Positions 24,254 through 39,129 are shown, counted from the stretch's first letter. The stretch is DNA of 64,000 nt from Auanema rhodensis (GCA_964057225.1 OZ059899.1:17864501-17928500), one strand, 5' to 3'. The notes: generated from the sequence alone by a model not told the origin. A program made the numbers and translations.

Positions 24254-25485
24254 ATGTAACTCGCTTCACGTGAAAGATAAATAGATGCGGTTTTTAAAAT
24301 TAGATTCCCCATGTCCATATTAGTCTAAAAACAATTTTTTACTGATATTGGTGCATGGTAACCATGATTTTGAAATTTACGTGAACTTTAATTTATGCTA
24401 ATTAAACGTACACGTGGTGTGCACTCGGTATGTAACTCGCTTCACGTGAAAGTTAAAGAGATGCGGTTTTTAAAATTAGATTCCCCATGTCCATATTAGT
24501 CTAAAAACAATTTTTTACTGATATTGGTGCATGGTAACCATGACTTTGAAATTTACGTGAACTTTAATTTATGCTAATTAAACGTACACGTGATGTGCAC
24601 TTGGTATGTAACTCGCTTCACGTGAAAGATAAAGAGATGCGGTTTTTAAAATTAGATTCCCCATGTCCATATTAGTCTAAAAACAATTTTTTACTGATAT
24701 TGGTGCATGGTAACCATGATTTTGAAATTTACGTGAACTTTAATTTATGCTAATTAAACGTACACGTGATGTGCACTTGGTATGTAACTCGCTTCACGTG
24801 AAAGATAAAGAGATGCGGTTTTTACAATTAGATTCCCCATGTCCATATTAGTCTAAAAACAATTTCTTACTGATATTGGTGCATGGTAACCATGACTTTG
24901 AAATTTACGTGAACTTTAATTTATGCTAATTAAACGTACACGTGGTGTGCACTCGGTATGTAACTCGCTTCACGTGTAAGATAAAGAGATGCGGTTTTCA
25001 AAATTAGATTTCCCATGTCCATATTAGTCTAAAAACAAATTTTTATTGATATTGGTGCATGGTAACCATGATTTTGAAATTTACGTGAACTTTAATTTAT
25101 GCTAATTAAACGTACACGTGATGTGCACTTGGTATGTAACTCGCTTCACGTGAAAGATAAAGAGATGCGGTTTTTAAAATTAGATTCCCCATGTCCATAT
25201 TAGTCTAAAAACAAATTTTTATTGATATTGGTGCATGGTAACCATGATTTTGAAATTTACGTGAACTTTAATTTATGCTAATTAAACGTACACGTGGTGT
25301 GCACTCGGTATGTAACTCGCTTCACGTGAAAGATAAAGAGATGCGGTTTTCAAAATTAGATTCCCCATGTACATATTAGTCTAAAAACAAATTTTTATTG
25401 ATATTGGTGCATGGTAACCATGATTTTGAAATTTACGTGAACTTTAATTTATGCTAATTAAACGTACACGTGATGTGCACTTGGT

Positions 25486-25616
25486 ATGTAACTCGCTTCA
25501 CGTGAAAGATAAAGAGATGCGGTTTTTATTGATATTGGTGCATGGTAACCATGATTTTGAAATTTACGTGAACTTTAATTTATGCTAATTAAACGTACAC
25601 GTGATGTGCACTTGGT
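25486..25616 (+). repeat. 131-bp monomer with internal 45-bp deletion, copy 3
   Basis: It lies 1363 bp (8 x 176 - 45) after copy 2. The accompanying marker TTTTTACAATTAG shows the same interval (23461 to 24824), which proves that a block, not a lone monomer, was duplicated. Confidence 0.92.
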
Positions 25617-27904
25617 ATGTAACTCGCTTCACGTGAAAGATAAAGAGATGCGGTTTTTAAAATTAGATTCCCCATGTCCATATTAGTCTAAAAACAATTT
25701 TTTACTGATATTGGTGCATGGTAACCATGATTTTGAAATTTACGTGAACTTTAATTTATGCTAATTAAACGTACACGTGGTGTGCACTCGGTATGTAACT
25801 CGCTTCACGTGAAAGATAAAGAGATGCGGTTTTTAAAATTAGATTCCCCATGTCCATATTAGTCTAAAAACAATTTTTTACTGATATTGGTGCATGGTAA
25901 CCATGATTTTGAAATTTACGTGAACTTTAATTTATGCTAATTAAATGTACACGTGGTGTGCACTCGGTATGTAACTCGCTTCACGTGAAAGATAAAGAGA
26001 TGCGGTTTTCAAAATTAGATTCCCCATGTCCATATTAGTCTAAAAACAAATTTTTATTGATATTGGTGCATGGTAACCATGACTTTGAATTTTACGTGAA
26101 CTTTAATTTATGCTAATTAAACGTACACGTGATGTGCACTTGGTATGTAACTCGCTTCACGTGAAAGATAAAGAGATGCGGTTTTTAAAATTAGATTCCC
26201 CATGTCCATATTAGTCTAAAAACAAATTTTTTTTGATATTGGTGCATGGTAACCATGATTTTGAAATTTACGTGAACTTTAATTTATGCTAATTAAATGT
26301 ACACGTGATGTGCACTCGGTATGTAACTCGCTTCACGTGTAAGATAAAGAGATGCGGTTTTCAAAATTAGATTCCCCATGTCCATATTAGTCTAAAAACA
26401 AATTTTTATTGATATTGGTGCATGGTAACCATGATTTTCAAATTTACGTGAACTTTAATTTATGCTAATTAAACGTACACGTGATGTGCACTCGGTATGT
26501 AACTCGCTTCACGTGAAAGATAAAGAGATGCAGTTTTCAAAATTAGATTCCCCATGTCCATATTAGTCTAAAAACAATTTTTTACTGATATTGGTGCATG
26601 GTAACCATGACTTTGAAATTTACGTGAACTTTAATTTATGCTAATTAAACGTACACGTGGTGTGCACTCGGTATGTAACTCGCTTCACGTGAAAGATAAA
26701 GAGATGCAGTTATCAAAATTAGATTCCCCATGTCCATATTAGTCTAAAAACAAATTTTTATTGATATTGGTGCATGGTAACCATGACTTTGAAATTTACG
26801 TGAACTTTAATTTATGCTAATTAAACGTACACGTGATGTGCACTCGGTATGTAACTCGCTTCACGTGAAAGTTAAAGAGATGCGGTTTTTAAAATTAGAT
26901 TCCCCATGTCCATATTAGTCTAAAAACAATTTTTTACTGATATTGGTGCATGGTAACCATGACTTTGAAATTTACGTGAACTTTAATTTATGCTAATTAA
27001 ACGTACACGTGATGTGCACTTGGTATGTAACTCGCTTCACGTGAAAGATAAAGAGATGCGGTTTTTAAAATTAGATTCCCCATGTCCATATTAGTCTAAA
27101 AACAATTTTTTACTGATATTGGTGCATGGTAACCATGATTTTGAAATTTACGTGAACTTTAATTTATGCTAATTAAACGTACACGTGATGTGCACTTGGT
27201 ATGTAACTCGCTTCACGTGAAAGATAAAGAGATGCGGTTTTTACAATTAGATTCCCCATGTCCATATTAGTCTAAAAACAATTTCTTACTGATATTGGTG
27301 CATGGTAACCATGACTTTGAAATTTACGTGAACTTTAATTTATGCTAATTAAACGTACACGTGGTGTGCACTCGGTATGTAACTCGCTTCACGTGTAAGA
27401 TAAAGAGATGCGGTTTTCAAAATTAGATTTCCCATGTCCATATTAGTCTAAAAACAAATTTTTATTGATATTGGTGCATGGTAACCATGATTTTGAAATT
27501 TACGTGAACTTTAATTTATGCTAATTAAACGTACACGTGATGTGCACTTGGTATGTAACTCGCTTCACGTGAAAGATAAAGAGATGCGGTTTTTAAAATT
27601 AGATTCCCCATGTCCATATTAGTCTAAAAACAAATTTTTATTGATATTGGTGCATGGTAACCATGATTTTGAAATTTACGTGAACTTTAATTTATGCTAA
27701 TTAAACGTACACGTGGTGTGCACTCGGTATGTAACTCGCTTCACGTGAAAGATAAAGAGATGCGGTTTTCAAAATTAGATTCCCCATGTACATATTAGTC
27801 TAAAAACAAATTTTTATTGATATTGGTGCATGGTAACCATGATTTTGAAATTTACGTGAACTTTAATTTATGCTAATTAAACGTACACGTGATGTGCACT
27901 TGGT

Positions 27905-28035
27905 ATGTAACTCGCTTCACGTGAAAGATAAAGAGATGCGGTTTTTATTGATATTGGTGCATGGTAACCATGATTTTGAAATTTACGTGAACTTTAATTT
28001 ATGCTAATTAAACGTACACGTGATGTGCACTTGGT
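27905..28035 (+). repeat. 131-bp monomer with internal 45-bp deletion, copy 4
   Basis: It lies 2419 bp (14 x 176 - 45) after copy 3. The ACAATTAG marker repeats the same step (24824 to 27243). Confidence 0.92.
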
Positions 28036-30851
28036 ATGTAACTCGCTTCACGTGAAAGATAAAGAGATGCGGTTTTTAAAATTAGATTCCCCATGTCCAT
28101 ATTAGTCTAAAAACAATTTTTTACTGATATTGGTGCATGGTAACCATGATTTTGAAATTTACGTGAACTTTAATTTATGCTAATTAAACGTACACGTGGT
28201 GTGCACTCGGTATGTAACTCGCTTCACGTGAAAGATAAAGAGATGCGGTTTTTAAAATTAGATTCCCCATGTCCATATTAGTCTAAAAACAATTTTTTAC
28301 TGATATTGGTGCATGGTAACCATGATTTTGAAATTTACGTGAACTTTAATTTATGCTAATTAAATGTACACGTGGTGTGCACTCGGTATGTAACTCGCTT
28401 CACGTGAAAGATAAAGAGATGCGGTTTTCAAAATTAGATTCCCCATGTCCATATTAGTCTAAAAACAAATTTTTATTGATATTGGTGCATGGTAACCATG
28501 ACTTTGAATTTTACGTGAACTTTAATTTATGCTAATTAAACGTACACGTGATGTGCACTTGGTATGTAACTCGCTTCACGTGAAAGATAAAGAGATGCGG
28601 TTTTTAAAATTAGATTCCCCATGTCCATATTAGTCTAAAAACAAATTTTTTTTGATATTGGTGCATGGTAACCATGATTTTGAAATTTACGTGAACTTTA
28701 ATTTATGCTAATTAAATGTACACGTGATGTGCACTCGGTATGTAACTCGCTTCACGTGTAAGATAAATAGATGCGGTTTTCAAAATTAGATTCCCCATGT
28801 CCATATTAGTCTAAAAACAAATTTTTATTGATATTGGTGCATGGTAACCATGATTTTCAAATTTACGTGAACTTTAATTTATGCTAATTAAACGTACACG
28901 TGATGTGCACTTGGTATGTAACTCGCTTCACGTGAAAGATAAAGAGATGCGGTTTTTAAAATTAGATTCCCCATGTCCATATTAGTCTAAAAACAAATTT
29001 TTATTGATATTGGTGCATGGTAACCATGATTTTGAAATTTACGTGAACTTTAATTTATGCTAATTAAACGTACACGTGATGTGCACTCGGTATGTAACTC
29101 GCTTCACGTGAAAGATAAAGAGATGCGGTTTTCAAAATTAGATTCCCCATGTCCATATTAGTCTAAAAACAATTTTTTACTGATATTGGTGCATGGTAAC
29201 CATGACTTTGAAATTTACGTGAACTTTAATTTATGCTAATTAAACGTACACGTGGTGTGCACTCGGTATGTAACTCGCTTCACGTGAAAGATAAAGAGAT
29301 GCAGTTATCAAAATTAGATTCCCCATGTCCATATTAGTCTAAAAACAAATTTTTATTGATATTGGTGCATGGTAACCATGACTTTGAAATTTACGTGAAC
29401 TTTAATTTATGCTAATTAAACGTACACGTGATGTGCACTCGGTATGTAACTCGCTTCACGTGAAAGATAAAGAGATGCGGTTTTCAAAATTAGATTCCCC
29501 ATGTCCATATTAGTCTAAAAACAATTTTTTATTGATATTGGTGCATGGTAACCATGACTTTGAAATTTACGTGAACTTTAATTTATGCTAATTAAACGTA
29601 CACGTGGTGTGCACTCGGTATGTAACTCGCTTCACGTGAAAGATAAAGAGATGCAGTTATCAAAATTAGATTCCCCATGTCCATATTAGTCTAAAAACAA
29701 ATTTTTATTGATATTGGTGCATGGTAACCATGACTTTGAAATTTACGTGAACTTTAATTTATGCTAATTAAACGTACACGTGGTGTGCACTCGGTATGTA
29801 ACTCGCTTCACGTGAAAGATAAAGAGAAGCGGTTTTCAAAATTAGATTCCCCATGTCCATATTAGTCTAAAAACAAATTTTTTTTGATATTGGTGCATGG
29901 TAACCATGATTTTGAAATTTACGTGAACTTTAATTTATGCTAATTAAACGTACACGTGATGTGCACTCGGTATGTAACTCGCTTCACGTGAAAGATAAAG
30001 AGATGCGGTTTTCAAAATTAGATTCCCCATGTCCATATTAGTCTAAAAACAAATTTTTATTGATATTGGTGCATGGTAACCATGATTTTGAAATTTACGT
30101 GAACTTTAATTTATGCTACATAAATGTACACGTGGTGTGCACTCGGTATGTAACTCGCTTCACGTGAAAGATAAAGAGATGCGGTTTTCAAAATTAGATT
30201 CCCCATGTCCATATTAGTCTAAAAACAATTTTTTATTGATATTGGTGCATGGTAACCATGATTTTGAAATTTACGTGAACTTTAATTTATGCTACATAAA
30301 TGTACACGTGATGTGCACTTGGTATGTAACTCGCTTCACGTGAAAGATAAAAAGATGCGGTTTTTAAAATTAGATTCCCCATGTCCATATTAGTCTAAAA
30401 ACAATTTTTTACTGATATTGGTGCATGGTAACCATGACTTTGAAATTTACGTGAACTTTAATTTATGCTAATTAAACGTACACGTGGTGTGCACTCGGTA
30501 TGTAACTCGCTTCACGTGTAAGATAAAGAGATGCGGTTTTTAAAATTAGATTCCCCATGTCCATATTAGTCTAAAAACAAATTTTTATTGATATTGGTGC
30601 ATGGTAACCATGACTTTGAAATTTACGTGAACTTTAATTTATGCTAATTAAACGTACACGTGGTGTGCACTTGGTATGTAACTCGCTTCACGTGAAAGAT
30701 AAAAAGATGCGGTTTTTAAAATTAGATTCCCCATGTCCATATTAGTCTAAAAACAATTTTTTACTGATATTGGTGCATGGTAACCATGATTTTGAAATTT
30801 ACGTGAACTTTAATTTATGCTAATTAAACGTACACGTGGTGTGCACTCGGT

Positions 30852-31029
30852 ATGTAACTCGCTTCACGTGAAAGATAAAGAGATGCGGTTTTCAAAATTA
30901 GATTCCCCATGTCCATATTAGTCTAAAAACAAATTTTTATTGATATTGGTGCATGGTAACCATGACTTTGAAATTTACGTGAACTTTAATTTATGCCTTT
31001 TTTTTACGTACACGTGATGTGCACTTGGT
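30852..31029 (+). repeat. 178-bp poly-T monomer, copy 1
   Basis: TATGC is followed by C and eight T residues before ACGTACACG, where the normal monomer has TAATTAA. The net change is +2 bp. The replacement is too different for a point mutation or simple slippage. The same form occurs six times, once per HOR unit. Confidence 0.9.
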
Positions 31030-32789
31030 ATGTAACTCGCTTCACGTGAAAGATAAAGAGATGCGGTTTTTAAAATTAAATTCCCCATATCCATATTAGT
31101 CTAAAAACAAATTTTTATTGATATTGGTGCATGGTAACCATGACTTTGAAATTTACGTGAACTTTAATTTATGCTAATTAAATGTACACGTGGTGTGCAC
31201 TCGGTATGTAACTCGCTTCACGTGAAAGATAAAGAGATGCGGTTTTCAAAATTAGATTCCCCATGTCCATATTAGTCTAAAAACAAATTTTTATTGATAT
31301 TGGTGCATGGTAACCATGACTTTGAATTTTACGTGAACTTTAATTTATGCTAATTGAATGTACACGTGGTGTGCACTCGGTATGTAACTCGCTTCACGTG
31401 AAAGATAAAAAGATGCGCTTTTTAAAATTAGATTCCCCATGTCCATATTAGTCTAAAAACAATTTTTTATTGATATTGGTGCATGGTAACCATGACTTTG
31501 AAATTTACGTGAACTTTAATTTATGCTAATTAAACGTACACGTGGTGTGCACTCGGTATGTAACTCGCTTCACGTGTAAGATAAAGAGATGCGGTTTTCA
31601 AAATTAGATTCCCCATGTCCATATTAGTCTAAAAACAAATTTTTATTGATATTGGTGCATGGTAACCATGACTTTGAAATTTACGTGAACTTTAATTTAT
31701 GCTAATTAAACGTACACGTGGTGTGCACTCGGTATGTAACTCGCTTCACGTGTAAGATAAAGAGATGCGGTTTTCAAAATTAGATTCCCCATGTCCATAT
31801 TAGTCTAAAAACAAATTTTTATTGATATTGGTGCATGGTAACCATGACTTTGAAATTTACGTGAACTTTAATTTATGCTAATTAAACGTACACGTGTTGT
31901 GCACTCGGTATGTAACTCGCTTCACGTGAAAGATAAAGAGAAGCGGTTTTCAAAATTAGATTCCCCATGTCCATATTAGTCTAAAAACAAATTTTTTTTG
32001 ATATTGGTGCATGGTAACCATGATTTTGAAATTTACGTGAACTTTAATTTATGCTAATTAAACGTACACGTGATGTGCACTCGGTATGTAACTCGCTTCA
32101 CGTGAAAGATAAAGAGATGCGGTTTTCAAAATTAGATTCCCCATGTCCATATTAGTCTAAAAACAAATTTTTATTGATATTGGTGCATGGTAACCATGAT
32201 TTTGAAATTTACGTGAACTTTAATTTATGCTACATAAATGTACACGTGGTGTGCACTCGGTATGTAACTCGCTTCACGTGAAAGATAAAGAGATGCGGTT
32301 TTCAAAATTAGATTCCCCATGTCCATATTAGTCTAAAAACAATTTTTTATTGATATTGGTGCATGGTAACCATGATTTTGAAATTTACGTGAACTTTAAT
32401 TTATGCTACATAAATGTACACGTGATGTGCACTTGGTATGTAACTCGCTTCACGTGAAAGATAAAAAGATGCGGTTTTTAAAATTAGATTCCCCATGTCC
32501 ATATTAGTCTAAAAACAAATTTTTATTGATATTGGTGCATGGTAACCATGACTTTGAAATTTACGTGAACTTTAATTTATGCTAATTAAACGTACACGTG
32601 GTGTGCACTTGGTATGTAACTCGCTTCACGTGAAAGATAAAAAGATGCGGTTTTTAAAATTAGATTCCCCATGTCCATATTAGTCTAAAAACAATTTTTT
32701 ACTGATATTGGTGCATGGTAACCATGATTTTGAAATTTACGTGAACTTTAATTTATGCTAATTAAACGTACACGTGGTGTGCACTCGGT

Positions 32790-32967
32790 ATGTAACTCGC
32801 TTCACGTGAAAGATAAAGAGATGCGGTTTTCAAAATTAGATTCCCCATGTCCATATTAGTCTAAAAACAAATTTTTATTGATATTGGTGCATGGTAACCA
32901 TGACTTTGAAATTTACGTGAACTTTAATTTATGCCTTTTTTTTACGTACACGTGATGTGCACTTGGT
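32790..32967 (+). repeat. 178-bp poly-T monomer, copy 2
   Basis: It carries the same C-T8 replacement, 1938 bp (11 x 176 + 2) after copy 1. The following monomer again carries AAATTAAATTCCCCATATCC, so at least two adjacent monomers share ancestry. Confidence 0.9.
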
Positions 32968-34903
32968 ATGTAACTCGCTTCACGTGAAAGATAAAGAGAT
33001 GCGGTTTTTAAAATTAAATTCCCCATATCCATATTAGTCTAAAAACAAATTTTTATTGATATTGGTGCATGGTAACCATGATTTTGAAATTTACGTGAAC
33101 TTTAATTTATGCTAATTAAATGTACACGTGGTGTGCACTCGGTATGTAACTCGCTTCACGTGAAAGATAAAGAGATGCGGTTTTCAAAATTAGATTCCCC
33201 ATGTCCATATTAGTCTAAAAACAAATTTTTATTGATATTGGTGCATGGTAACCATGACTTTGAATTTTACGTGAACTTTAATTTATGCTAATTGAATGTA
33301 CACGTGGTGTGCACTCGGTATGTAACTCGCTTCACGTGAAAGATAAAAAGATGCGCTTTTTAAAATTAGATTCCCCATGTCCATATTAGTCTAAAAACAA
33401 TTTTTTACTGATATTGGTGCATGGTAACCATGACTTTGAAATTTACGTGAACTTTAATTTATGCTAATTAAACGTACACGTGGTGTGCACTCGGTATGTA
33501 ACTCGCTTCACGTGTAAGATAAAGAGATGCGGTTTTCAAAATTAGATTCCCCATGTCCATATTAGTCTAAAAACAAATTTTTATTGATATTGGTGCATGG
33601 TAACCATGACTTTGAAATTTACGTGAACTTTAATTTATGCTAATTAAACGTACACGTGGTGTGCACTCGGTATGTAACTCGCTTCACGTGTAAGATAAAG
33701 AGATGCGGTTTTCAAAATTAGATTTCCCATGTCCATATTAGTCTAAAAACAAATTTTTATTGATATTGGTGCATGGTAACCATGACTTTGAAATTTACGT
33801 GAACTTTAATTTATGCTAATTAAACGTACACGTGGTGTGCACTCGGTATGTAACTCGCTTCACGTGTAAGATAAAGAGATGCGGTTTTCAAAATTAGATT
33901 CCCCATGTCCATATTAGTCTAAAAACAAATTTTTTTTGATATTGGTGCATGGTAACCATGATTTTGAAATTTACGTGAACTTTAATTTATGCTAATTAAA
34001 CGTACACGTGATGTGCACTCGGTATGTAACTCGCTTCACGTGAAAGATAAAGAGATGCGGTTTTCAAAATTAGATTCCCCATGTCCATATTAGTCTAAAA
34101 ACAAATTTTTATTGATATTGGTGCATGGTAACCATGATTTTGAAATTTACGTGAACTTTAATTTATGCTACATAAATGTACACGTGGTGTGCACTCGGTA
34201 TGTAACTCGCTTCACGTGAAAGATAAAGAGATGCGGTTTTCAAAATTAGATTCCCCATGTCCATATTAGTCTAAAAACAATTTTTTATTGATATTGGTGC
34301 ATGGTAACCATGATTTTGAAATTTACGTGAACTTTAATTTATGCTACATAAATGTACACGTGATGTGCACTTGGTATGTAACTCGCTTCACGTGAAAGAT
34401 AAAAAGATGCGGTTTTTAAAATTAGATTCCCCATGTCCATATTAGTCTAAAAACAATTTTTTACTGATATTGGTGCATGGTAACCATGACTTTGAAATTT
34501 ACGTGAACTTTAATTTATGCTAATTAAACGTACACGTGGTGTGCACTCGGTATGTAACTCGCTTCACGTGTAAGATAAAGAGATGCGGTTTTTAAAATTA
34601 GATTCCCCATGTCCATATTAGTCTAAAAACAAATTTTTATTGATATTGGTGCATGGTAACCATGACTTTGAAATTTACGTGAACTTTAATTTATGCTAAT
34701 TAAACGTACACGTGGTGTGCACTTGGTATGTAACTCGCTTCACGTGAAAGATAAAAAGATGCGGTTTTTAAAATTAGATTCCCCATGTCCATATTAGTCT
34801 AAAAACAATTTTTTACTGATATTGGTGCATGGTAACCATGATTTTGAAATTTACGTGAACTTTAATTTATGCTAATTAAACATACACGTGGTGTGCACTC
34901 GGT

Positions 34904-35081
34904 ATGTAACTCGCTTCACGTGAAAGATAAAGAGATGCGGTTTTCAAAATTAGATTCCCCATGTCCATATTAGTCTAAAAACAAATTTTTATTGATATTG
35001 GTGCATGGTAACCATGACTTTGAAATTTACGTGAACTTTAATTTATGCCTTTTTTTTACGTACACGTGGTGTGCACTCGGT
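34904..35081 (+). repeat. 178-bp poly-T monomer, copy 3
   Basis: It carries the same replacement, 2114 bp after copy 2, but is followed by GGTGTGCACTCGG and a CACGTGTAAG monomer rather than the GATGTGCACTTGG context of copies 1 and 2. An exchange breakpoint therefore lies just downstream. Confidence 0.9.
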
Positions 35082-38000
35082 ATGTAACTCGCTTCACGTG
35101 TAAGATAAAGAGATGCGGTTTTCAAAATTAGATTCCCCATGTCCATATTAGTCTAAAAACAAATTTTTATTGATATTGGTGCATGGTAACCATGATTTTG
35201 AAATTTACGTGAACTTTAATTTATGCTAATTAAACGTACACGTGATGTGCACTTGGTATGTAACTCGCTTCACGTGAAAGATAAAGAGATGCGGTTTTTA
35301 AAATTAGATTCCCCATGTCCATATTAGTCTAAAAACAATTTTTTACTGATATTGGTGCATGGTAACCATGACTTTGAAATTTACGTGAACTTTAATTTAT
35401 GCTAATTAAACGTACACGTGGTGTGCACTCGGTATGTAACTCGCTTCACGTGTAAGATAAAGAGATGCGGTTTTCAAAATTAGATTCCCCATGTCCATAT
35501 TAGTCTAAAAACAAATTTTTATTGATATTGGTGCATGGTAACCATGACTTTGAAATTTACGTGAACTTTAATTTATGCTAATTAAACGTACACGTGGTGT
35601 GCACTCGATATGTAACTCGCTTCACGTGTAAGATAAAGAGATGCGGTTTTCAAAATTAGATTCCCCATGTCCATATTAGTCTAAAAACAAATTTTTATTG
35701 ATATTGGTGCATGGTAACCATGACTTTGAAATTTACGTGAACTTTAATTTATGCTAATTAAACGTACACGTGGTGTGCACTCGGTATGTAACTCGCTTCA
35801 CGTGAAAGATAAAGAGATGCAGTTATCAAAATTAGATTCCCCATGTCCATATTAGTCTAAAAACAAATTTTTATTGATATTGGTGCATGGTAACCATGAC
35901 TTTGAAATTTACGTGAACTTTAATTTATGCTAATTAAACGTACACGTGGTGTGCATTCGGTATGTAACTCGCTTCACGTGAAAGATAAAGAGATGCGGTT
36001 TTCAAAATTAGATTCCCCATGTCCATATTAGTCTAAAAACAAATTTTTTTTGATATTGGTGCATGGTAACCATGACTTTGAATTTTACGTGAACTTTAAT
36101 TTATGCTAATTAAACGTACACGTGGTGTGCACTCGGTATGTAACTCGCTTCACGTGAAAGATAAAGAGATGCGGTTTCTAAAATTAGATTCCCCATGTCC
36201 ATATTAGTCTAAAAACAAATTTTTATTGATATTGGTGCATGGTAACCATGACTTTGAAATTTACGTGAACTTTAATTTATGCTACATAAATGTACACGTG
36301 ATGTGCACTTGGTATGTAACTCGCTTCACGTGAAAGATAAAAAGATGCGCTTTTTAAAATTAGATTCCCCATGTCCATATTAGTCTAAAAACAATTTTTT
36401 ACTGATATTGGTGCATGGTAACCATGACTTTGAAATTTACGTGAACTTTAATTTATGCTAATTAAACGTACACGTGGTGTGCACTCGGTATGTAACTCGC
36501 TTCACGTGTAAGATAAAGAGATGCGGTTTTCAAAACTAGATTCCCCATGTCCATATTAGTCTAAAAACAAATTTTTATTGATATTGGTGCATGGTAACCA
36601 TGACTTTGAAATTTACGTGAACTTTAATTTATGCTAATTAAACGTACACGTGATGTGCACTCGGTATGTAACTCGCTTCACGTGAAAGACAAAGAGATGC
36701 AGTTATCAAAATTAGATTCCCCATGTCCATATTAGTCTAAAAACAAATTTTTATTGATATTGGTGCATGGTAACCATGACTTTGAAATTTACGTGAACTT
36801 TAATTTATGCTAATTAAACGTACACGTGATGTGCACTCGGTATGTAACTCGCTTCACGTGAAAGACAAAGAGATGCAGTTATCAAAATTAGATTCCCCAT
36901 GTCCATATTAGTCTAAAAACAAATTTTTATTGATATTGGTGCATGGTAACCATGACTTTGAAATTTACGAGAACTTTAATTTATGCTAATTAAATGTACA
37001 AGTGATGTGCACTTGGTATGTAACTCGCTTCACGTGAAAGATAAGGAGATGCGGTTTTCACAATTAGATTCCCCATGTCCATATTAGTCTAAAAACAGTT
37101 TTTTACTGATATTGGTGCATGGTAACCATGACTTTGAAATTTACGTGAACTTTAATTTATGCTAATTAAATGTACACGTGGTGTGCACTCGGTATGTAAC
37201 TCGCTTCACGTGAAAGATAAAAAGATGCGGTTTTCAAAATTAGATTCTTCATGTCCATATTAGTCTAAAAACAATTTTTTACTGATATTGGTGCATGGTA
37301 ACCATGACTTTGAAATTTACGTGAACTTTAATTTATGCTAATTAAACGTACACGTGGTGTGCACTCGGTATGTAACTCGCTTCACGTGAAAGATAAAGAG
37401 ATGCGGTTTTCAAAATTAGATTCCCCATGTCCATATTAGTCTAAAAACAAATTTTTATTGATATTGGTGCATGGTAACCATGATTTTGAAATTTACGTGA
37501 ACTTTAATTTATGCTAATTAAATGTACACGTGGTGTGCACTCGGTATGTAACTCGCTTCACGTGAAAGATAAAGAGATGCAGTTATCAAAATTAGATTCC
37601 CCATGTCCATATTAGTCTAAAAACAAATTTTTATTGATATTGGTGCATGGTAACCATGACTTTGAAATTTACGTGAACTTTAATTTATGCTAATTAAACG
37701 TACACGTGTTGTGCACTCGGTATGTAACTCGCTTCACGTGGAAGATAAAGAGATGCGGTTTTCAAAATTAGATTCTTCATGTCCATATTAGTCTAAAAAC
37801 AATTTTTTACTGATATTGGTGCATGGTAACCATGATTTTGAAATTTACGTGAACTTTAATTTATGCTAATTAAACGTACACGTGATGTGCACTTGGTATG
37901 TAACTCGCTTCACGTGAAAGATAAAGAGATGCGGTTTTTAAAATTAGATTCCGCATGTCCATATTAGTCTAAAAACAATTTTTTACTGATATTGGTGCAT

Positions 38001-39129
38001 GGTAACCATGATTTTGAAATTTACGTGAACTTTAATTTATGCTAATTAAACGTACACGTGGTGTGCACTCGGTATGTAACTCGCTTCACGTGAAAGATAA
38101 AGAGAAGCGGTTTTCAAAATTAGATTCCCCATGTCCATATTAGTCTAAAAACAAATTTTTTTTGATATTGGTGCATGGTAACCATGATTTTGAAATTTAC
38201 GTGAACTTTAATTTATGCTAATTAAACGTACACGTGATGTGCACTCGGTATGTAACTCGCTTCACGTGAAAGATAAAGAGATGCGGTTTTCAAAATTAGA
38301 TTCCCCATGTCCATATTAGTCTAAAAACAAATTTTTATTGATATTGGTGCATGGTAACCATGATTTTGAAATTTACGTGAACTTTAATTTATGCTACATA
38401 AATGTACACGTGGTGTGCACTCGGTATGTAACTCGCTTCACGTGAAAGATAAAGAGATGCGGTTTTCAAAATTAGATTCCCCATGTCCATATTAGTCTAA
38501 AAACAATTTTTTATTGATATTGGTGCATGGTAACCATGATTTTGAAATTTACGTGAACTTTAATTTATGCTACATAAATGTACACGTGATGTGCACTTGG
38601 TATGTAACTCGCTTCACGTGAAAGATAAAAAGATGCGGTTTTTAAAATTAGATTCCCCATGTCCATATTAGTCTAAAAACAATTTTTTACTGATATTGGT
38701 GCATGGTAACCATGACTTTGAAATTTACGTGAACTTTAATTTATGCTAATTAAACGTACACGTGGTGTGCACTCGGTATGTAACTCGCTTCACGTGTAAG
38801 ATAAAGAGATGCGGTTTTTAAAATTAGATTCCCCATGTCCATATTAGTCTAAAAACAAATTTTTATTGATATTGGTGCATGGTAACCATGACTTTGAAAT
38901 TTACGTGAACTTTAATTTATGCTAATTAAACGTACACGTGGTGTGCACTTGGTATGTAACTCGCTTCACGTGAAAGATAAAAAGATGCGGTTTTTAAAAT
39001 TAGATTCCCCATGTCCATATTAGTCTAAAAACAATTTTTTACTGATATTGGTGCATGGTAACCATGATTTTGAAATTTACGTGAACTTTAATTTATGCTA
39101 ATTAAACGTACACGTGGTGTGCACTCGGT

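Larger units (their letters stand above)
23461..28900 (+). repeat. Array 2 HOR segment with 1363-bp and 2419-bp units
   Basis: Two independent markers, the 45-bp deletion and the ACAATTAG...CAATTTCTTACTG monomer (23461, 24824, 27243), show identical steps of 1363 and 2419 bp. Several flanking variants travel with them, such as GATTTCCCATG, ATGTACATATT, GAATTTTACG and GATTTTCAAATT (near 26440 and 28856). The 2419-bp unit contains the 1363-bp unit plus additional monomers. Confidence 0.8.
29821..37850 (+). repeat. 8.1-8.3 kb tandem duplication in array 2, left copy
   Basis: Markers in this block recur downstream at fixed offsets. AGAGAAGCGG at 29821 and 31935 matches 38099 and 40213 (+8278). 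The poly-T monomers near 30995 and 35047 match 39273 and 43149 (+8278 and +8102). CTCGATATG at 35607 matches 43709 (+8102), ACGAGAAC at 36967 matches 45069 (+8102), and GATTCTTCATG near 37244 matches 45346 (+8102). The 176-bp change in offset marks one extra or missing monomer. Inside is a 12-monomer HOR (2114 bp including the +2 monomer), present about three times. Confidence 0.82.

Noticed and set aside
22232-28035. The four short monomers as four independent deletions
   Set aside because: Breakpoints are identical, and an independent marker shows the same block steps (1363 and 2419 bp), so a single event followed by amplification is simpler.
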